A DNA stretch of 64,000 nt, taken from assembly GCA_965230005.1 (NCBI GenBank), contig OZ245934.1:744001-808000 (forward strand), written 5' to 3'. The position numbers were made by a program, and so were the translations under genes. The stretch comes from SZUA-309 sp965230005 (lineage in GTDB: Bacteria; Pseudomonadota; Gammaproteobacteria; Pseudomonadales; Azotimanducaceae). The notes under the pieces were generated by a model. The model saw nothing but the letters and a program-made list of their open reading frames with translations, searched no databases and was not told where the DNA came from. Positions 8,120-17,046 of this stretch are shown here, one piece after another; position 1 is the stretch's first letter, and each line of letters opens with the position of its first letter.

Positions 8120-8819
8120 CGCGGCTGGCTCCGAAGCGGCGAATCCCGAAGCCGAGGTGCTCGTCGCCCGGTCCCTCGTGAAGAGTTACCAGCAGGGGGC
8201 CAATCCGGTGACCGTTCTGCGCGGCGTCGACTTTGCGGTCGGAGCCGGAGAGCGCGTGGCCATCATGGGTCGTTCCGGCGCAGGGAAGAGCACGCTGCTG
8301 CATCTGCTGGCCGGTCTCGACGAGCCGGATGCGGGCTCCGTGATCGTCGCAGGTCGAGATCTGACCGCTGCAGATCCCGCGGAGCGGGCGGCGATCCGCA
8401 ACGCCCATATGGGCTTTGTCTACCAGTTTCATCACCTCCTGCCGGAGTTTTCCGCGCTGGAGAACGTTGCCATGCCGCTGCGCCTGGGCGGGTCCCGATC
8501 GTCAGAATCGGAGCAGGCCGCTGCCGAGCTTCTGGCCCGGGTAGGCCTCGCGGAACGTCTCTCTCACAGACCCGCGGAACTTTCCGGCGGGGAGCGACAG
8601 CGTGTGGCCGTTGCCCGCGCGCTGGTCACGACGCCTGCGGTGGTACTCGCCGACGAACCGACAGGCAACCTGGATCGAGAGAACGCCGAACAGACCTTTG
8701 CGCTCATGGTCGAGCTGTCCCGGGAGCGTCGTATCAGTCTGGTGATCGTGACCCATGATCAGGCCATGCTCGAAGGGGTCGACCGGGTGCTTCGGCTGGA
8801 AGACGGCGTAATCCAGTGA
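8112..8819 (+). CDS. lolD: lipoprotein-releasing ABC transporter ATP-binding protein LolD
   Basis: A 235-residue ATPase that powers lipoprotein release. Walker A (GRSGAGKST) is at residues 53-61. The FVYQFHHLLPEFSALENVAMPL stretch around the Q-loop is typical of LolD; the signature LSGGERQRVAVARAL and the Walker B LADEPTGNLD follow. ATG 8112 lies inside the end of lolC. Its stop TGA is entered by the GTG start of lolE. The family context on both sides makes the identity firm. Confidence 0.95.
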   Translation: MSDAAGSEAANPEAEVLVARSLVKSYQQGANPVTVLRGVDFAVGAGERVAIMGRSGAGKSTLLHLLAGLDEPDAGSVIVAGRDLTAADPAERAAIRNAHMGFVYQFHHLLPEFSALENVAMPLRLGGSRSSESEQAAAELLARVGLAERLSHRPAELSGGERQRVAVARALVTTPAVVLADEPTGNLDRENAEQTFALMVELSRERRISLVIVTHDQAMLEGVDRVLRLEDGVIQ

Positions 8820-10024
8820 GCAATGCCGTCGCCTGGTCCCTCGCGCTGCGCTATCTGAAAACGAGACGCAAGCACTTCGCCGCGTTCATCACCTGGGTTT
8901 CCATGGCAGGGCTCATGCTGGGTGTACTGGTTCTGACGGTCGTACTTTCCGTGATGAATGGATTCGATCGGGAACTCAAAACTCGAATCCTCGGTACCGT
9001 GCCACACATGCTGCTCGCTACCTCCATGGAAGACGAGCGCGTACTGCAGGTTCTCGAGAGTGATGGAGTGGTCAACGGCTACGAATTCTTTCTCGGCGCC
9101 GGCATGCTGACCCGCGGCGGTGCCGTCAATCCCGTTTCCGTTTACGGCATCGATCCCGCGGATAGTGCCGCGCTGGAAAGCGTGGCCGGAGCGATGCGTT
9201 ACGGGGACCTCGCCAACCTCGCCGGTGCCGGCAGGGAGATCGTGCTGGGCGCGCCGCTGGCCTCGCGCCTTGGCTTACTTCCCGGTGATACCGTAGCGCT
9301 GATCGTTTCCGAACCGACCTCGTCCGGACTCAAACCGGTGATTCAACCCTATCGGCTCGTCGGCACCTTCGAACTCGGTGCCGAGCTCGACTACGCACTG
9401 GTGGTGATGGCGATTGAGGATTTCCCCATCGAAGACCTGACAGCCGTTGGCAGCACCGGGGTGCGACTCACCCTGACGGATCCGCTGCTGGCGCCACCGC
9501 TGAGTGAAGCGCTCAGAACGCAGTATCCAGATCTGTCCATCGAGAGCTGGTCCGAGAGTTATGGGGAACTGTTTCAGGCGGTGCGCCAGGAGAAGGTTCT
9601 CATGTTTCTGATTCTGCTCATGGTCGTGGCCGTGGCCGCGTTCAACATCGTCTCGGGGCAGATGATGGTGGTGACTGACAAGCGTGCGGACATCGCCATA
9701 TTGCGCACTATGGGCGCCAGGGGTGCGACGATACATCGCGCCTTTCTCCTGCAGGGGGTGCTGATTTCGCTACTGGGCATTTTCGGGGGGCTGTTCCTGG
9801 GCGTGCTGGTCGCTTTCGAAATCAATGCGATCGTCGGCTGGATGAAGGACTGGTTCGGCTTTGGGCTCCTGGACGGTACTTACTTCGCCGAGGTGCCGGT
9901 GCAGGTGGAAGCTTTCGACCTGTTGCTTATCGGGGTGCTGGCCGGTGGGTTGTGTCTTCTGTCAGCCTGGATGCCGGCCAGACGAGCCGCGGATCTCAAC
10001 CCCATCGACGGTCTGCATCTCTGA
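8816..10024 (+). CDS. lolE: lipoprotein-releasing ABC transporter permease LolE/C family
   Basis: The second permease of the LolCDE transporter, 402 residues. It starts at GTG 8816 within the lolD stop (GTGA). N-terminal helix (AGLMLGVLVLTVVLSVMNGF), a family-specific motif (VMNGFDRELKTRILG), a periplasmic domain, and three C-terminal helices ending in PARRAADLNPIDGLHL match LolC/LolE proteins. The last 63 bases are also coding on the opposite strand for the DUF2062 protein. Two distinct permeases flanking lolD is the heterodimeric arrangement of gammaproteobacteria. Confidence 0.94.
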   Translation: MSNAVAWSLALRYLKTRRKHFAAFITWVSMAGLMLGVLVLTVVLSVMNGFDRELKTRILGTVPHMLLATSMEDERVLQVLESDGVVNGYEFFLGAGMLTRGGAVNPVSVYGIDPADSAALESVAGAMRYGDLANLAGAGREIVLGAPLASRLGLLPGDTVALIVSEPTSSGLKPVIQPYRLVGTFELGAELDYALVVMAIEDFPIEDLTAVGSTGVRLTLTDPLLAPPLSEALRTQYPDLSIESWSESYGELFQAVRQEKVLMFLILLMVVAVAAFNIVSGQMMVVTDKRADIAILRTMGARGATIHRAFLLQGVLISLLGIFGGLFLGVLVAFEINAIVGWMKDWFGFGLLDGTYFAEVPVQVEAFDLLLIGVLAGGLCLLSAWMPARRAADLNPIDGLHL

Positions 10025-10555
10025 GACACCGGCCCTGGCCTGCCGCCGCCGGGCTTTCCTTTCGCGCCAGCGACTGATCACATGAAAGCGCCAGGCAACG
10101 CGCACCAGTACAAAGCCCGTCACGCCCGCAACCCAGCCACAGAGCAGGGACCCGAAGATCAGCGGGTAGCCGATGTCGTCGAGATTGTCGACCAGCCAGG
10201 ACCCGCTCAATTCGATGCCTTCGACCGACACGTCCATGTTCAGCAACCAGGCCCCCAGGCGGTAGGTGAAGTAGAACATTGGTGGGATGGTGATTGGATT
10301 GCTGATCCAGACCAGCGCCACGGACAGCGGCAGGTTACATCGCGTGACGATTGCCAGAGCGGCGGCGATGAGCATCTGAAAAGGTAGCGGAACAAAGGCG
10401 CAGAACAGGCCGATGAAGGTGGCTCCGGCAATGGCACGTCTGTTCAGATGCCAGATTTCCGGGTTCTTCAGCCATTTACCCACGGGCCTCAGGGCGGGGT
10501 TCTCACTGACCTCGCCTGGCTCGGGAAGATACCGTTGCAGGAGCTTTCGCGACAT
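9962..10555 (-). CDS. DUF2062 domain-containing membrane protein
   Basis: ATG 10555 is chosen because family members begin MSRKLLQRYLP-like; this gives 197 residues. The family core WHLNRRAIAGATFIGLFCAFVPLPFQM and the WISNPITIPPMFYFTYRLG motif are clear. Two to three membrane segments are visible (about 45-85, 100-120, 145-170). Function is not established, though in this neighbourhood (between lolE and comEC) the gene is widely conserved. Its 3' end overlaps lolE by 63 bases in the convergent sense, and its start lies head to head with comEC only 9 bases away. Confidence 0.88.
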   Translation of the reverse strand: MSRKLLQRYLPEPGEVSENPALRPVGKWLKNPEIWHLNRRAIAGATFIGLFCAFVPLPFQMLIAAALAIVTRCNLPLSVALVWISNPITIPPMFYFTYRLGAWLLNMDVSVEGIELSGSWLVDNLDDIGYPLIFGSLLCGWVAGVTGFVLVRVAWRFHVISRWRERKARRRQARAGVSEMQTVDGVEIRGSSGRHPG

Positions 10556-10564
10556 GCGCGGATT

Positions 10565-13021
10565 ATGCACGCCTTGTCTCCCCGGGCCCATGAACCCTGC
10601 CGCTTTTCCACCCTGTCTCGGGGTTGGTCCGACGGAGCGCCGATCCGGTTACTGCTGCCGCTGGGTGCCGGTGTCGCGCTGCTTGGGCTTCCCTGGCCGC
10701 AGCTGCCTCCCGCCTGGAACGTCGGCTCCCTGTCGGTGGTCGCTCTGCTCCTCGGAAGCTGGCTGAATGGACGTCCGAGCACGGTCCTGCTGTGGCTCGG
10801 CTGGCTCTGCATGGGCCTCAGCTGCGGTTCCCGGACGATGGAGGCGGCCCTGGATGCGAGGGTGCCGCTTTGTGCCGATGAGGCGGCCCGGACCTTCGAA
10901 GCGGTGCTGCAGGGTCCCATCACCCGGGAAACGTTGAGCACCGTCGGCAGCGAGAAATCTGCCGGCAGATCGCGCAGCGTCACCCGTTTCCTGGCCGATG
11001 TCCGCATCCGAGCAGCAACGGACTGTGCCGGGCTCAACCGTCACCGCGTACGACTCTCCTGGTATGACGCGCCGGTGTTGTCTCCGGGGGAGCGCTGGGT
11101 CCTGGAGGGGCGTCTGCGACCCCCCTGGAGCTTCAGCAATCCCGGAGGCTTTGACTATGAACGCTGGTTGCTCGGGGCAGGGCTCGGTGGCACCGGCTAC
11201 ATCACGGGCGGTGAACGCCTCGCAGGGGCGGTCTCTCCTGGCACAACTCTCAAGACCAGGCTGCGGCAATGGCTCGCTGAGCTCGAGCTGCGCCAGGAAG
11301 CCGTTGTTCTGGCGCTGATGCTCGGCGACGACAGCCTGCTCACCCGCGAGGACTGGCGGCAGCTTCGTGATAGCGGCACCGTGCATCTGCTGGTGGTCTC
11401 CGGACTGCATGTGGGGATCGTTGCTGCGGTCCTCTGTTTTCTGAGTGGCGGGGTGCTCAGGCCCTTTGCGTTGCTCTGGCCGGGTATCGGCACGCGACGT
11501 CTGGCCGGTGCTTTCGGAGTGGTCGGCAGCGGCGCCTATGTCTGGCTGTCTGGCGCCGGTGTGCCGGCCTTGCGGGCCTGGGCGACGGCCAGCGTACTGC
11601 TGTTGATCTTTACCAGCGCACGGTGGGTGCCTCCCCATCGCGTGGTTCTCACGATCATGGCCGCCATGCTCGTGGCGCAACCGCTCGTCGTGCATCAGGT
11701 GGGGTTCTGGTATTCCTTCCTCGCAGTACTTGCGCTGCTGAGTGCCTTTGCCCCTCTCCAGCGGCGCGCCGGTTGCGGGCCGCTCTATCGCTTCGGGCGT
11801 TACGGTCTGGATCTCCTCCGGGTGCAAATCGTGCTTTTCCTGGCCCTGGGTCCGGTGCTCGCCCTCACGCAGGGTGTGCTTCCAGGGTCGGGGGTTCTGG
11901 TGAATCTGCTGGTAGTGCCCCTTGTTACGCTCATCGCGTTGCCGCTGATTCTCGCAGCGGGGACACTGGGTCTCTGGTGGGAGACTGCTGGCGCGGCACT
12001 CCTGGAGGCCGCTGATCTGTGCCTGACTCTCGTCATGGATGCCGCTGCGGCCGGTGCCGAGACCGCACCCCGGGTGGTGGGGCTGGGTGGCCTGGCGGAG
12101 CCTGCCTTGATCGCCTTGACTCTGCTCGCGTTCTGCCTGGCACCTTGCCGGCGCTGGAGCCTGGCCCTCGTCGCGTTCTGGTGGGTGCTTCTGTTACCCG
12201 ACGGCTGGTCGCCGCCGGGGGCAGGGGAGCTGCGGCTGACCGTCCTCGATGTGGGCCAGGGTACCGCGGTGCTCATCGACACCCGTCAGCATCGTATGAT
12301 CTACGACGCCGGGGCAGCCTTCCCCTCAGGCTTCAATCTCGGCGAAGCCGTTGTGGTGCCCGCTTTTCAGCAGACCGGAGGCCGTGCCCTCGATGCACTG
12401 GTGCTCAGCCATGACGACCTGGATCACACGGGTGGCGCAGCGATTGTGGAGCAGCGGCTCGTGCCGAAGGTTGTCTGGTCGTCTTTTCCGCAGCGCGCTG
12501 GTGCCGGTAGCCTCCCGGTCCGCCGGTCGCGTTGCGTCGCCGGGCGAGGCTGGCGCTGGGACGGGGTAAGCTTCGAATTCCTGCACCCGCCGGGCACCCG
12601 GCAGGCAGCAGGCTCTGACAACGATCGATCCTGTGTGCTCCGGATCGAAACGGCCAATGCCAGCGCGCTCCTGCCCGGCGACATTACCCGGCGCGTGGAA
12701 AGCCGCCTGCTGCTCGAGCCGGTCGACCTCCTGCTGGCGCCGCATCATGGCAGTGCCACTTCTTCGTCGCGGGGTTTCATCCGCCGGGCGGATCCAGCCT
12801 TCGTCATTGCGACCGCGGCCCGCCGCAGCCGCTACGGTCATCCCCACGAGGACGTGCTGGCGCGCTACGCGCCGCGCGTGGTCAGGGTGACGGGCCGTGA
12901 AGGTGCCTTGCGTTGGGAAAGCTGGCGGCCGCGGAAACTTGCTGCCTGGCGGAGTGAACGGCCCGCCTATTGGCGCGGCGCGGCCTCCACGACTTCCGGC
13001 GGGGCGCTGTCCAACCGGTGA
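10565..13021 (+). CDS. comEC: DNA internalization-related competence protein ComEC/Rec2
   Basis: An inner-membrane channel protein for single-stranded DNA uptake. The frame is open from 10448, but ATG 10565 avoids overlap with the divergent DUF2062 start; it gives 818 residues. The order is: N-terminal helices with DUF4131-like soluble part, the Competence domain (VVSGLHVGIVAAVLCFL and the following helices), then a C-terminal metallo-beta-lactamase-like domain with LDVGQGTAVLI (about 558-568), SHDDLDHTGG (about 614) and PHHGSATSSS (about 726). That last domain is proposed to degrade the non-transported strand. The 3' end overlaps the DUF2244 gene by 55 bases. Confidence 0.93.
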   Translation: MHALSPRAHEPCRFSTLSRGWSDGAPIRLLLPLGAGVALLGLPWPQLPPAWNVGSLSVVALLLGSWLNGRPSTVLLWLGWLCMGLSCGSRTMEAALDARVPLCADEAARTFEAVLQGPITRETLSTVGSEKSAGRSRSVTRFLADVRIRAATDCAGLNRHRVRLSWYDAPVLSPGERWVLEGRLRPPWSFSNPGGFDYERWLLGAGLGGTGYITGGERLAGAVSPGTTLKTRLRQWLAELELRQEAVVLALMLGDDSLLTREDWRQLRDSGTVHLLVVSGLHVGIVAAVLCFLSGGVLRPFALLWPGIGTRRLAGAFGVVGSGAYVWLSGAGVPALRAWATASVLLLIFTSARWVPPHRVVLTIMAAMLVAQPLVVHQVGFWYSFLAVLALLSAFAPLQRRAGCGPLYRFGRYGLDLLRVQIVLFLALGPVLALTQGVLPGSGVLVNLLVVPLVTLIALPLILAAGTLGLWWETAGAALLEAADLCLTLVMDAAAAGAETAPRVVGLGGLAEPALIALTLLAFCLAPCRRWSLALVAFWWVLLLPDGWSPPGAGELRLTVLDVGQGTAVLIDTRQHRMIYDAGAAFPSGFNLGEAVVVPAFQQTGGRALDALVLSHDDLDHTGGAAIVEQRLVPKVVWSSFPQRAGAGSLPVRRSRCVAGRGWRWDGVSFEFLHPPGTRQAAGSDNDRSCVLRIETANASALLPGDITRRVESRLLLEPVDLLLAPHHGSATSSSRGFIRRADPAFVIATAARRSRYGHPHEDVLARYAPRVVRVTGREGALRWESWRPRKLAAWRSERPAYWRGAASTTSGGALSNR

Positions 13022-13488
13022 ATGATCTGCCGGAGCTCGCGCACCAGGCGGTCTTTTTCGTCGTCACTGAGAAACTGACCCACCTCCATGGCCTGGTCCC
13101 GGCACTTCAACTCGATGGTCTTCCGGTACCAGGGGTGTTTCGGCGGCTTGACGAAGAAGCGGGTGAAGTAGCGGTCGAAAGCATGACGCTGCGTCGGCTT
13201 GTTGATGCCCCGCTCGAAGACGAGTTCTTGCCGGTTCAGGTGCAGCACCTCGGTGGTGTGAGTACGACGCACACAGTAATAGAGGCAGCCGGTCAGGACC
13301 GACAGCTCCAGAACCGTGAAGGGCAGAATCATCCAGAATCCCTGAGCCGTGAAGGCAATGGCGACAATGAGTGAGATCACCATCAGCGTGCCGATGAAGT
13401 AGGTATTGGCGCGCCAGGTCCAGGACTGATTCGGGCGGAGCACGATGTAGGCGGCGAAGGCCTGATCGTCGAAGCGGGCAGCGACCAT
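12967..13488 (-). CDS. DUF2244 domain-containing membrane protein
   Basis: A 173-residue protein matching the DUF2244 pattern: a short N-terminal strand with LRPNQSWTWRAN, two adjacent membrane helices (about residues 31-48 and 53-70), and a cytoplasmic part with CVRRTHTTEVLHL and LVFERG. Function is unknown for the family, which often sits near cytochrome oxidase genes in other proteobacteria; here it is not. The start ATG directly abuts the stop codon of the upstream PilZ-containing gene, so the two are probably co-transcribed. The 3' end overlaps comEC. Confidence 0.8.
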   Translation of the reverse strand: MVAARFDDQAFAAYIVLRPNQSWTWRANTYFIGTLMVISLIVAIAFTAQGFWMILPFTVLELSVLTGCLYYCVRRTHTTEVLHLNRQELVFERGINKPTQRHAFDRYFTRFFVKPPKHPWYRKTIELKCRDQAMEVGQFLSDDEKDRLVRELRQIIHRLDSAPPEVVEAAPRQ

Positions 13489-14244
13489 TTAACCGTCCTG
13501 CTCGCCGAGCCAGCGGAACGCAGCGAGGGCCTGCCGACGGGTGAGGTCATCGGCGAAGGTGAGTTCATCGATCATACGGGGGTTCTGCAGCCAGCGGTCG
13601 TCTTTGTAGCGGTCGCCGGGTTCAAAGTGATACTCGGTGGCGTCAGCCTGCATGATCACAAAGGTCTTTGCTACTGCCGCCTCGGGAATCTTGTCGGACG
13701 ATTCGGTTTCCAGGGTGAACAGCGTCATCGCTGCTGAATCGGCGATGATGCCGAAGCGCTCCTCGAGCATGTTCCGCAGCGCTTCGCGCCAGTCGTCACC
13801 CACCACCAGGTAAAGGCCGGGAAAGGTCCAGCGGCCGTTCTGCTGAACGATGAGCAGACGCCCGGGATCTCTCAGGACGAGCGCTGCCACGTGGAGCTGA
13901 AAGTAGTCGCGGCCGATGGCCAGCTCCGCGCGCATGCGTTCGACGCTTTCCCAGAGGTGGCGGCTCGTCCTGTTTTTGAATGCCAGGCCAATGCCTTCGT
14001 CGTCCAGACGCCGAACCTCCATTTCCACGGTCGGAGTGGGCTGGGTGTCCAGGGTTGTGACGTTTTTGAGGGTCAGACGCAGCGACGCGCCGGGCTTGAG
14101 GCCGCTCTCTTCGAGATAGACGAACACGCCGCCTTCGGAAACGTCCCGGGCCACGCAGGTTTTGCGCCCGAGCGATGGGTGCTGCAGCTCCACCAGCAGT
14201 GGCAGTTGGATACGGGGGTGTTGTCGTCGCTCGATTTCGGACAT
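13489..14244 (-). CDS. PilZ domain fused to a Nudix-like domain
   Basis: A two-domain protein of 251 residues from ATG 14244 (GTG 14265 would add seven residues). The PilZ domain (about 1-110) keeps both c-di-GMP contacts: RQHPR at 7-11 (RxxxR) and DVSEGG at 34-39 (DxSxxG). The C-terminal part (about 117-250) has a Nudix-like look: LRDPGRLLIVQQ, RWTFPG, then a box-like segment at 143-166. That box keeps Gly143, Arg157, Glu161 and Glu162, but two box glutamates are replaced (Gly149, Asn158) and one residue is inserted before Gly165. Hydrolase activity is therefore doubtful. It is the first gene of a pair with DUF2244. Confidence 0.72.
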   Translation of the reverse strand: MSEIERRQHPRIQLPLLVELQHPSLGRKTCVARDVSEGGVFVYLEESGLKPGASLRLTLKNVTTLDTQPTPTVEMEVRRLDDEGIGLAFKNRTSRHLWESVERMRAELAIGRDYFQLHVAALVLRDPGRLLIVQQNGRWTFPGLYLVVGDDWREALRNMLEERFGIIADSAAMTLFTLETESSDKIPEAAVAKTFVIMQADATEYHFEPGDRYKDDRWLQNPRMIDELTFADDLTRRQALAAFRWLGEQDG

Positions 14245-14279
14245 CCGGGGGGCGCTGAGAACCACGGTCAGGGTGGCTG

Positions 14280-14299
14280 CCTAAGTAGAATTCCTTAGG
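14280..14299. promoter_or_regulatory. inverted repeat in the PilZ/clpB divergent region
   Basis: CCTAAG (14280-14285) and CTTAGG (14294-14299) form a perfect 6-bp inverted repeat around an 8-bp spacer containing GAATTC. It lies between the divergent PilZ-Nudix and clpB genes, about 70 bases upstream of the clpB promoter candidate and 36 bases from the PilZ gene start. The size fits a dimeric regulator operator for the minus-strand gene. No known regulator consensus is recognised. Confidence 0.35.
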
Positions 14300-14350
14300 T
14301 ATAGCCGCTTCAGTTTCGGTTGAGTTCCGGCCGTAGAGGCTCGTTTTGCA

Positions 14351-14377
14351 TTGAATTCTCGAGATTTGGCCACATTG
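14351..14377 (+). promoter_or_regulatory. candidate sigma-32 (heat-shock) promoter of clpB
   Basis: TTGAA at 14351-14355 and CCACATTG at 14370-14377 are separated by 14 bases. This resembles the RpoH pattern (CTTGAA, 13-15 bases, CCCCATnT), with mismatches in the -10 box at its third base and last position. It lies 31 bases before the clpB ATG, the position expected for a heat-shock promoter, and clpB is a classic RpoH target. Confidence 0.55.
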
Positions 14378-14407
14378 TAGCAACAGTCAACAACACGAGA
14401 GAGCGAC

Positions 14408-17002
14408 ATGCGACCGGACAAGATGACCAGCCGCTTGCAGGAAGCCCTGGCCGATGCGCAGTCACTGGCCATCGGGCGAGACCACACGTCCCTGGAACCG
14501 TTGCACCTGTTTACCGTGCTGCTCGAGCAGAAGCCAGGCACGGCAGCCAGTCTGCTCGGTCGCGCCGGGGCCGACACGGCGAGCCTCCGAGGCGCCGTGG
14601 AAGACGCCCTTGAAAGCCTTGCCACGCTGGCGACGCCGACCGGTGAAATCTCACCGTCGGCCGACTTCGTCCGCGTGTTCAATCTTGCGGATCGCCACGC
14701 TCAGAAATCCGGCGACAGCTTTCTGTCCTCGGAGCAGGTGCTGCTCGCACTCTTCGAAGATGGCCGCGTTGGCGGTCTGCTGGCAGCCAGTGGTGTTACC
14801 CGTGAATCCCTCAAGGAGGCCATCGATATGTCGCGAGATGGGGAAACCATCAACGATCCCAACGCCGAAGAAGCCAGGGAGGCCCTGGAGAAATACACCG
14901 TAGACCTCACGGAACGGGCCGAGCAGGGCAAGCTCGACCCGGTGATCGGTCGTGACGATGAAATTCGGCGGACCGTCCAGGTTCTGCAGCGGCGCACGAA
15001 GAATAATCCGGTGCTTATCGGTGAGCCGGGGGTGGGTAAAACAGCCATCGTCGAGGGCCTCGCTCAGCGGATTCTCAATGGTGAGGTGCCCGAGGGCCTG
15101 AAGAACAAACGAATTCTTGCCCTGGATATGGGTGCCCTGATCGCCGGTGCCAAATTTCGCGGCGAGTTCGAGGAGCGTTTGAAGGCAGTGCTCAACGAGC
15201 TGTCGAAGCAGGAAGGCAACGTCATCCTGTTCATCGACGAGCTGCACACGATGGTCGGTGCCGGGAAGGCAGAAGGTGCCATGGACGCCGGTAACATGCT
15301 GAAACCGGCCCTCGCGCGCGGTGAGCTGCACTGTGTTGGCGCGACCACCCTCGACGAATACCGGCAGTACATAGAGAAAGATGCGGCCCTCGAGCGTCGT
15401 TTCCAGAAAGTGCAGGTGGACGAACCGAGCCTCGAAGATTCCATCGCCATTCTGCGCGGTCTGAAGGAACGCTACGAGCTGCACCATGCCGTGGACATTA
15501 CGGACCCGGCCATCGTCGCGGCAGCTCGCCTTTCCCATCGCTACATCACGGACCGGCAGCTGCCGGATAAGGCCATCGATCTCATCGATGAGGCCGCGAG
15601 CCGCATCCGCATGGAAATGGATTCCAAGCCAGAGGCCATGGATCGTCTGGAGCGGCGCCTCATCCAGTTCAAGATGGAAGCCGAAGCGCTCAAGCAGGAA
15701 AGCGACGATGCCAGCAAGAAAAGGCTGGAAGATCTGCAGTCGTCAATCGACGAACTCGAGCGCGAGTATGCGGACCTCGACGAGATCTGGCAGGCGGAGA
15801 AGGCGAGCCTGCGCGGTGCGCAGGAGTTGAAAGAAGAGCTCGATGAGGCGCGCGGTGAATTCGAGGCTGCGCGGCGGGCCGGTGACCTCACGCGTATGTC
15901 CGAACTTCAGTACGGTCGTATTCCGGAACTCGAGAAGCAGCTCGAGTCAGCCAGCAGGGGAGGCGACGAGACCCCGCGGCAGCTGCTCAGGAACAGCGTG
16001 ACCGAAGACGAGGTCGCAGAAGTCGTCAGCAAGTGGACGGGTATCCCGATCTCCAAGCTCCTGGAGGGGGAGCGCGAGAAGCTCCTGCGCCTGGAAGATG
16101 CGCTGCACAAGCGTGTCGTCGGCCAGGACGAAGCGGTGAGTACCGTCTCCGATGCGGTGCGGCGATCCCGTGCTGGTCTGGCAGATCCGAACAAACCCAA
16201 CGGTTCTTTCATGTTTCTCGGCCCCACGGGGGTCGGTAAGACGGAACTCTGTAAGGCTCTCGCGGAGGTGCTCTTCGATTCGGAGGAGGCCATGCTGCGT
16301 ATCGACATGTCGGAGTTCATGGAGAAGCACTCCGTAGCACGGCTCATCGGTGCCCCGCCGGGCTACGTGGGCTATGAGGAAGGCGGCTACCTGACGGAGA
16401 AGGTTCGACGTCGGCCCTATTCACTGATCCTGCTGGATGAGATCGAAAAGGCCCATCCGGACGTGTTCAACGTGCTCCTGCAGGTGCTCGATGACGGACG
16501 TCTCACCGACGGCCATGGCCGAACGGTGGATTTCCGCAACACGGTGCTCGTCATGACCTCGAACATCGGCTCCCAGGCCATTCAGGCACTGACGGAGGAC
16601 GGACAGCTGGATCGGATCAAACAGACGGTCATGGGCGAGGTGCAGCAGCACTTCCGGCCCGAGTTCATCAACCGGATCGACGACACGGTCGTCTTCCATC
16701 CGCTGGCGAAGGAGCAGGTCGCGCAGATTGCGACAATTCAGTTCGATGTGCTCAGGCACCGACTCGCTGACCAGGAGATTGCCATCGAACTGGAACAGAA
16801 CGCCATCGACGCGCTCGTCGAGGAAGGCTACGACCCGGTTTACGGTGCACGGCCACTGAAGCGGGTGATTCAGAAGCGGATCGAGAATCCACTCGCGCAG
16901 CGGATTCTGGCCGGAGACTTCCCGCCGGGAAGCACCGTGCAGGTGAGCCTGCAGAACGGCGACTTCGTGTTCGGTGCGCTCGAAGCGGGTGCTGCCGCCT
17001 GA
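14408..17002 (+). CDS. clpB: ATP-dependent chaperone ClpB
   Basis: An 864-residue disaggregase that rescues aggregated protein with DnaK. Order: Clp N-domain repeats (1-150), first AAA+ domain with Walker A GEPGVGKT at 205-212 and Walker B VILFIDELH, the long coiled-coil middle domain (about 405-525, rich in E/K/R heptads), second AAA+ domain with Walker A GPTGVGKT at 605-612, and the C-terminal domain. Length matches E. coli ClpB (857). ATG 14408 follows GAGAGAG as ribosome binding site. It stands behind a heat-shock promoter candidate and is not part of the comEC backbone in relatives. Confidence 0.96.
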   Translation: MRPDKMTSRLQEALADAQSLAIGRDHTSLEPLHLFTVLLEQKPGTAASLLGRAGADTASLRGAVEDALESLATLATPTGEISPSADFVRVFNLADRHAQKSGDSFLSSEQVLLALFEDGRVGGLLAASGVTRESLKEAIDMSRDGETINDPNAEEAREALEKYTVDLTERAEQGKLDPVIGRDDEIRRTVQVLQRRTKNNPVLIGEPGVGKTAIVEGLAQRILNGEVPEGLKNKRILALDMGALIAGAKFRGEFEERLKAVLNELSKQEGNVILFIDELHTMVGAGKAEGAMDAGNMLKPALARGELHCVGATTLDEYRQYIEKDAALERRFQKVQVDEPSLEDSIAILRGLKERYELHHAVDITDPAIVAAARLSHRYITDRQLPDKAIDLIDEAASRIRMEMDSKPEAMDRLERRLIQFKMEAEALKQESDDASKKRLEDLQSSIDELEREYADLDEIWQAEKASLRGAQELKEELDEARGEFEAARRAGDLTRMSELQYGRIPELEKQLESASRGGDETPRQLLRNSVTEDEVAEVVSKWTGIPISKLLEGEREKLLRLEDALHKRVVGQDEAVSTVSDAVRRSRAGLADPNKPNGSFMFLGPTGVGKTELCKALAEVLFDSEEAMLRIDMSEFMEKHSVARLIGAPPGYVGYEEGGYLTEKVRRRPYSLILLDEIEKAHPDVFNVLLQVLDDGRLTDGHGRTVDFRNTVLVMTSNIGSQAIQALTEDGQLDRIKQTVMGEVQQHFRPEFINRIDDTVVFHPLAKEQVAQIATIQFDVLRHRLADQEIAIELEQNAIDALVEEGYDPVYGARPLKRVIQKRIENPLAQRILAGDFPPGSTVQVSLQNGDFVFGALEAGAAA

Positions 17003-17009
17003 CCCGCAC

Positions 17010-17029
17010 TATTGTATAAATATACAGTA
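17010..17029 (+). promoter_or_regulatory. LexA (SOS) box candidate
   Basis: The 20 bases here match the E. coli LexA consensus (TACTGT, alternating A/T, ACAGTA) at 18 positions. The differences are T for C in the left CTGT half and A for T at one central position. The core is TTGT (17012-17015), 8 bases of A/T, ACAG (17024-17027). TATAAA inside the box could be the -10 element. The next gene begins 17 bases downstream, a layout typical of SOS genes. Confidence 0.65.
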
Positions 17030-17046
17030 GTTGGTAGCATGGCTGC

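Noticed and set aside
13489..14244. PilZ-Nudix gene as a second type IV pilus pilZ
   Set aside because: It has the RxxxR and DxSxxG c-di-GMP motifs and a second domain, whereas the true pilZ is the 116-residue gene at 40240.
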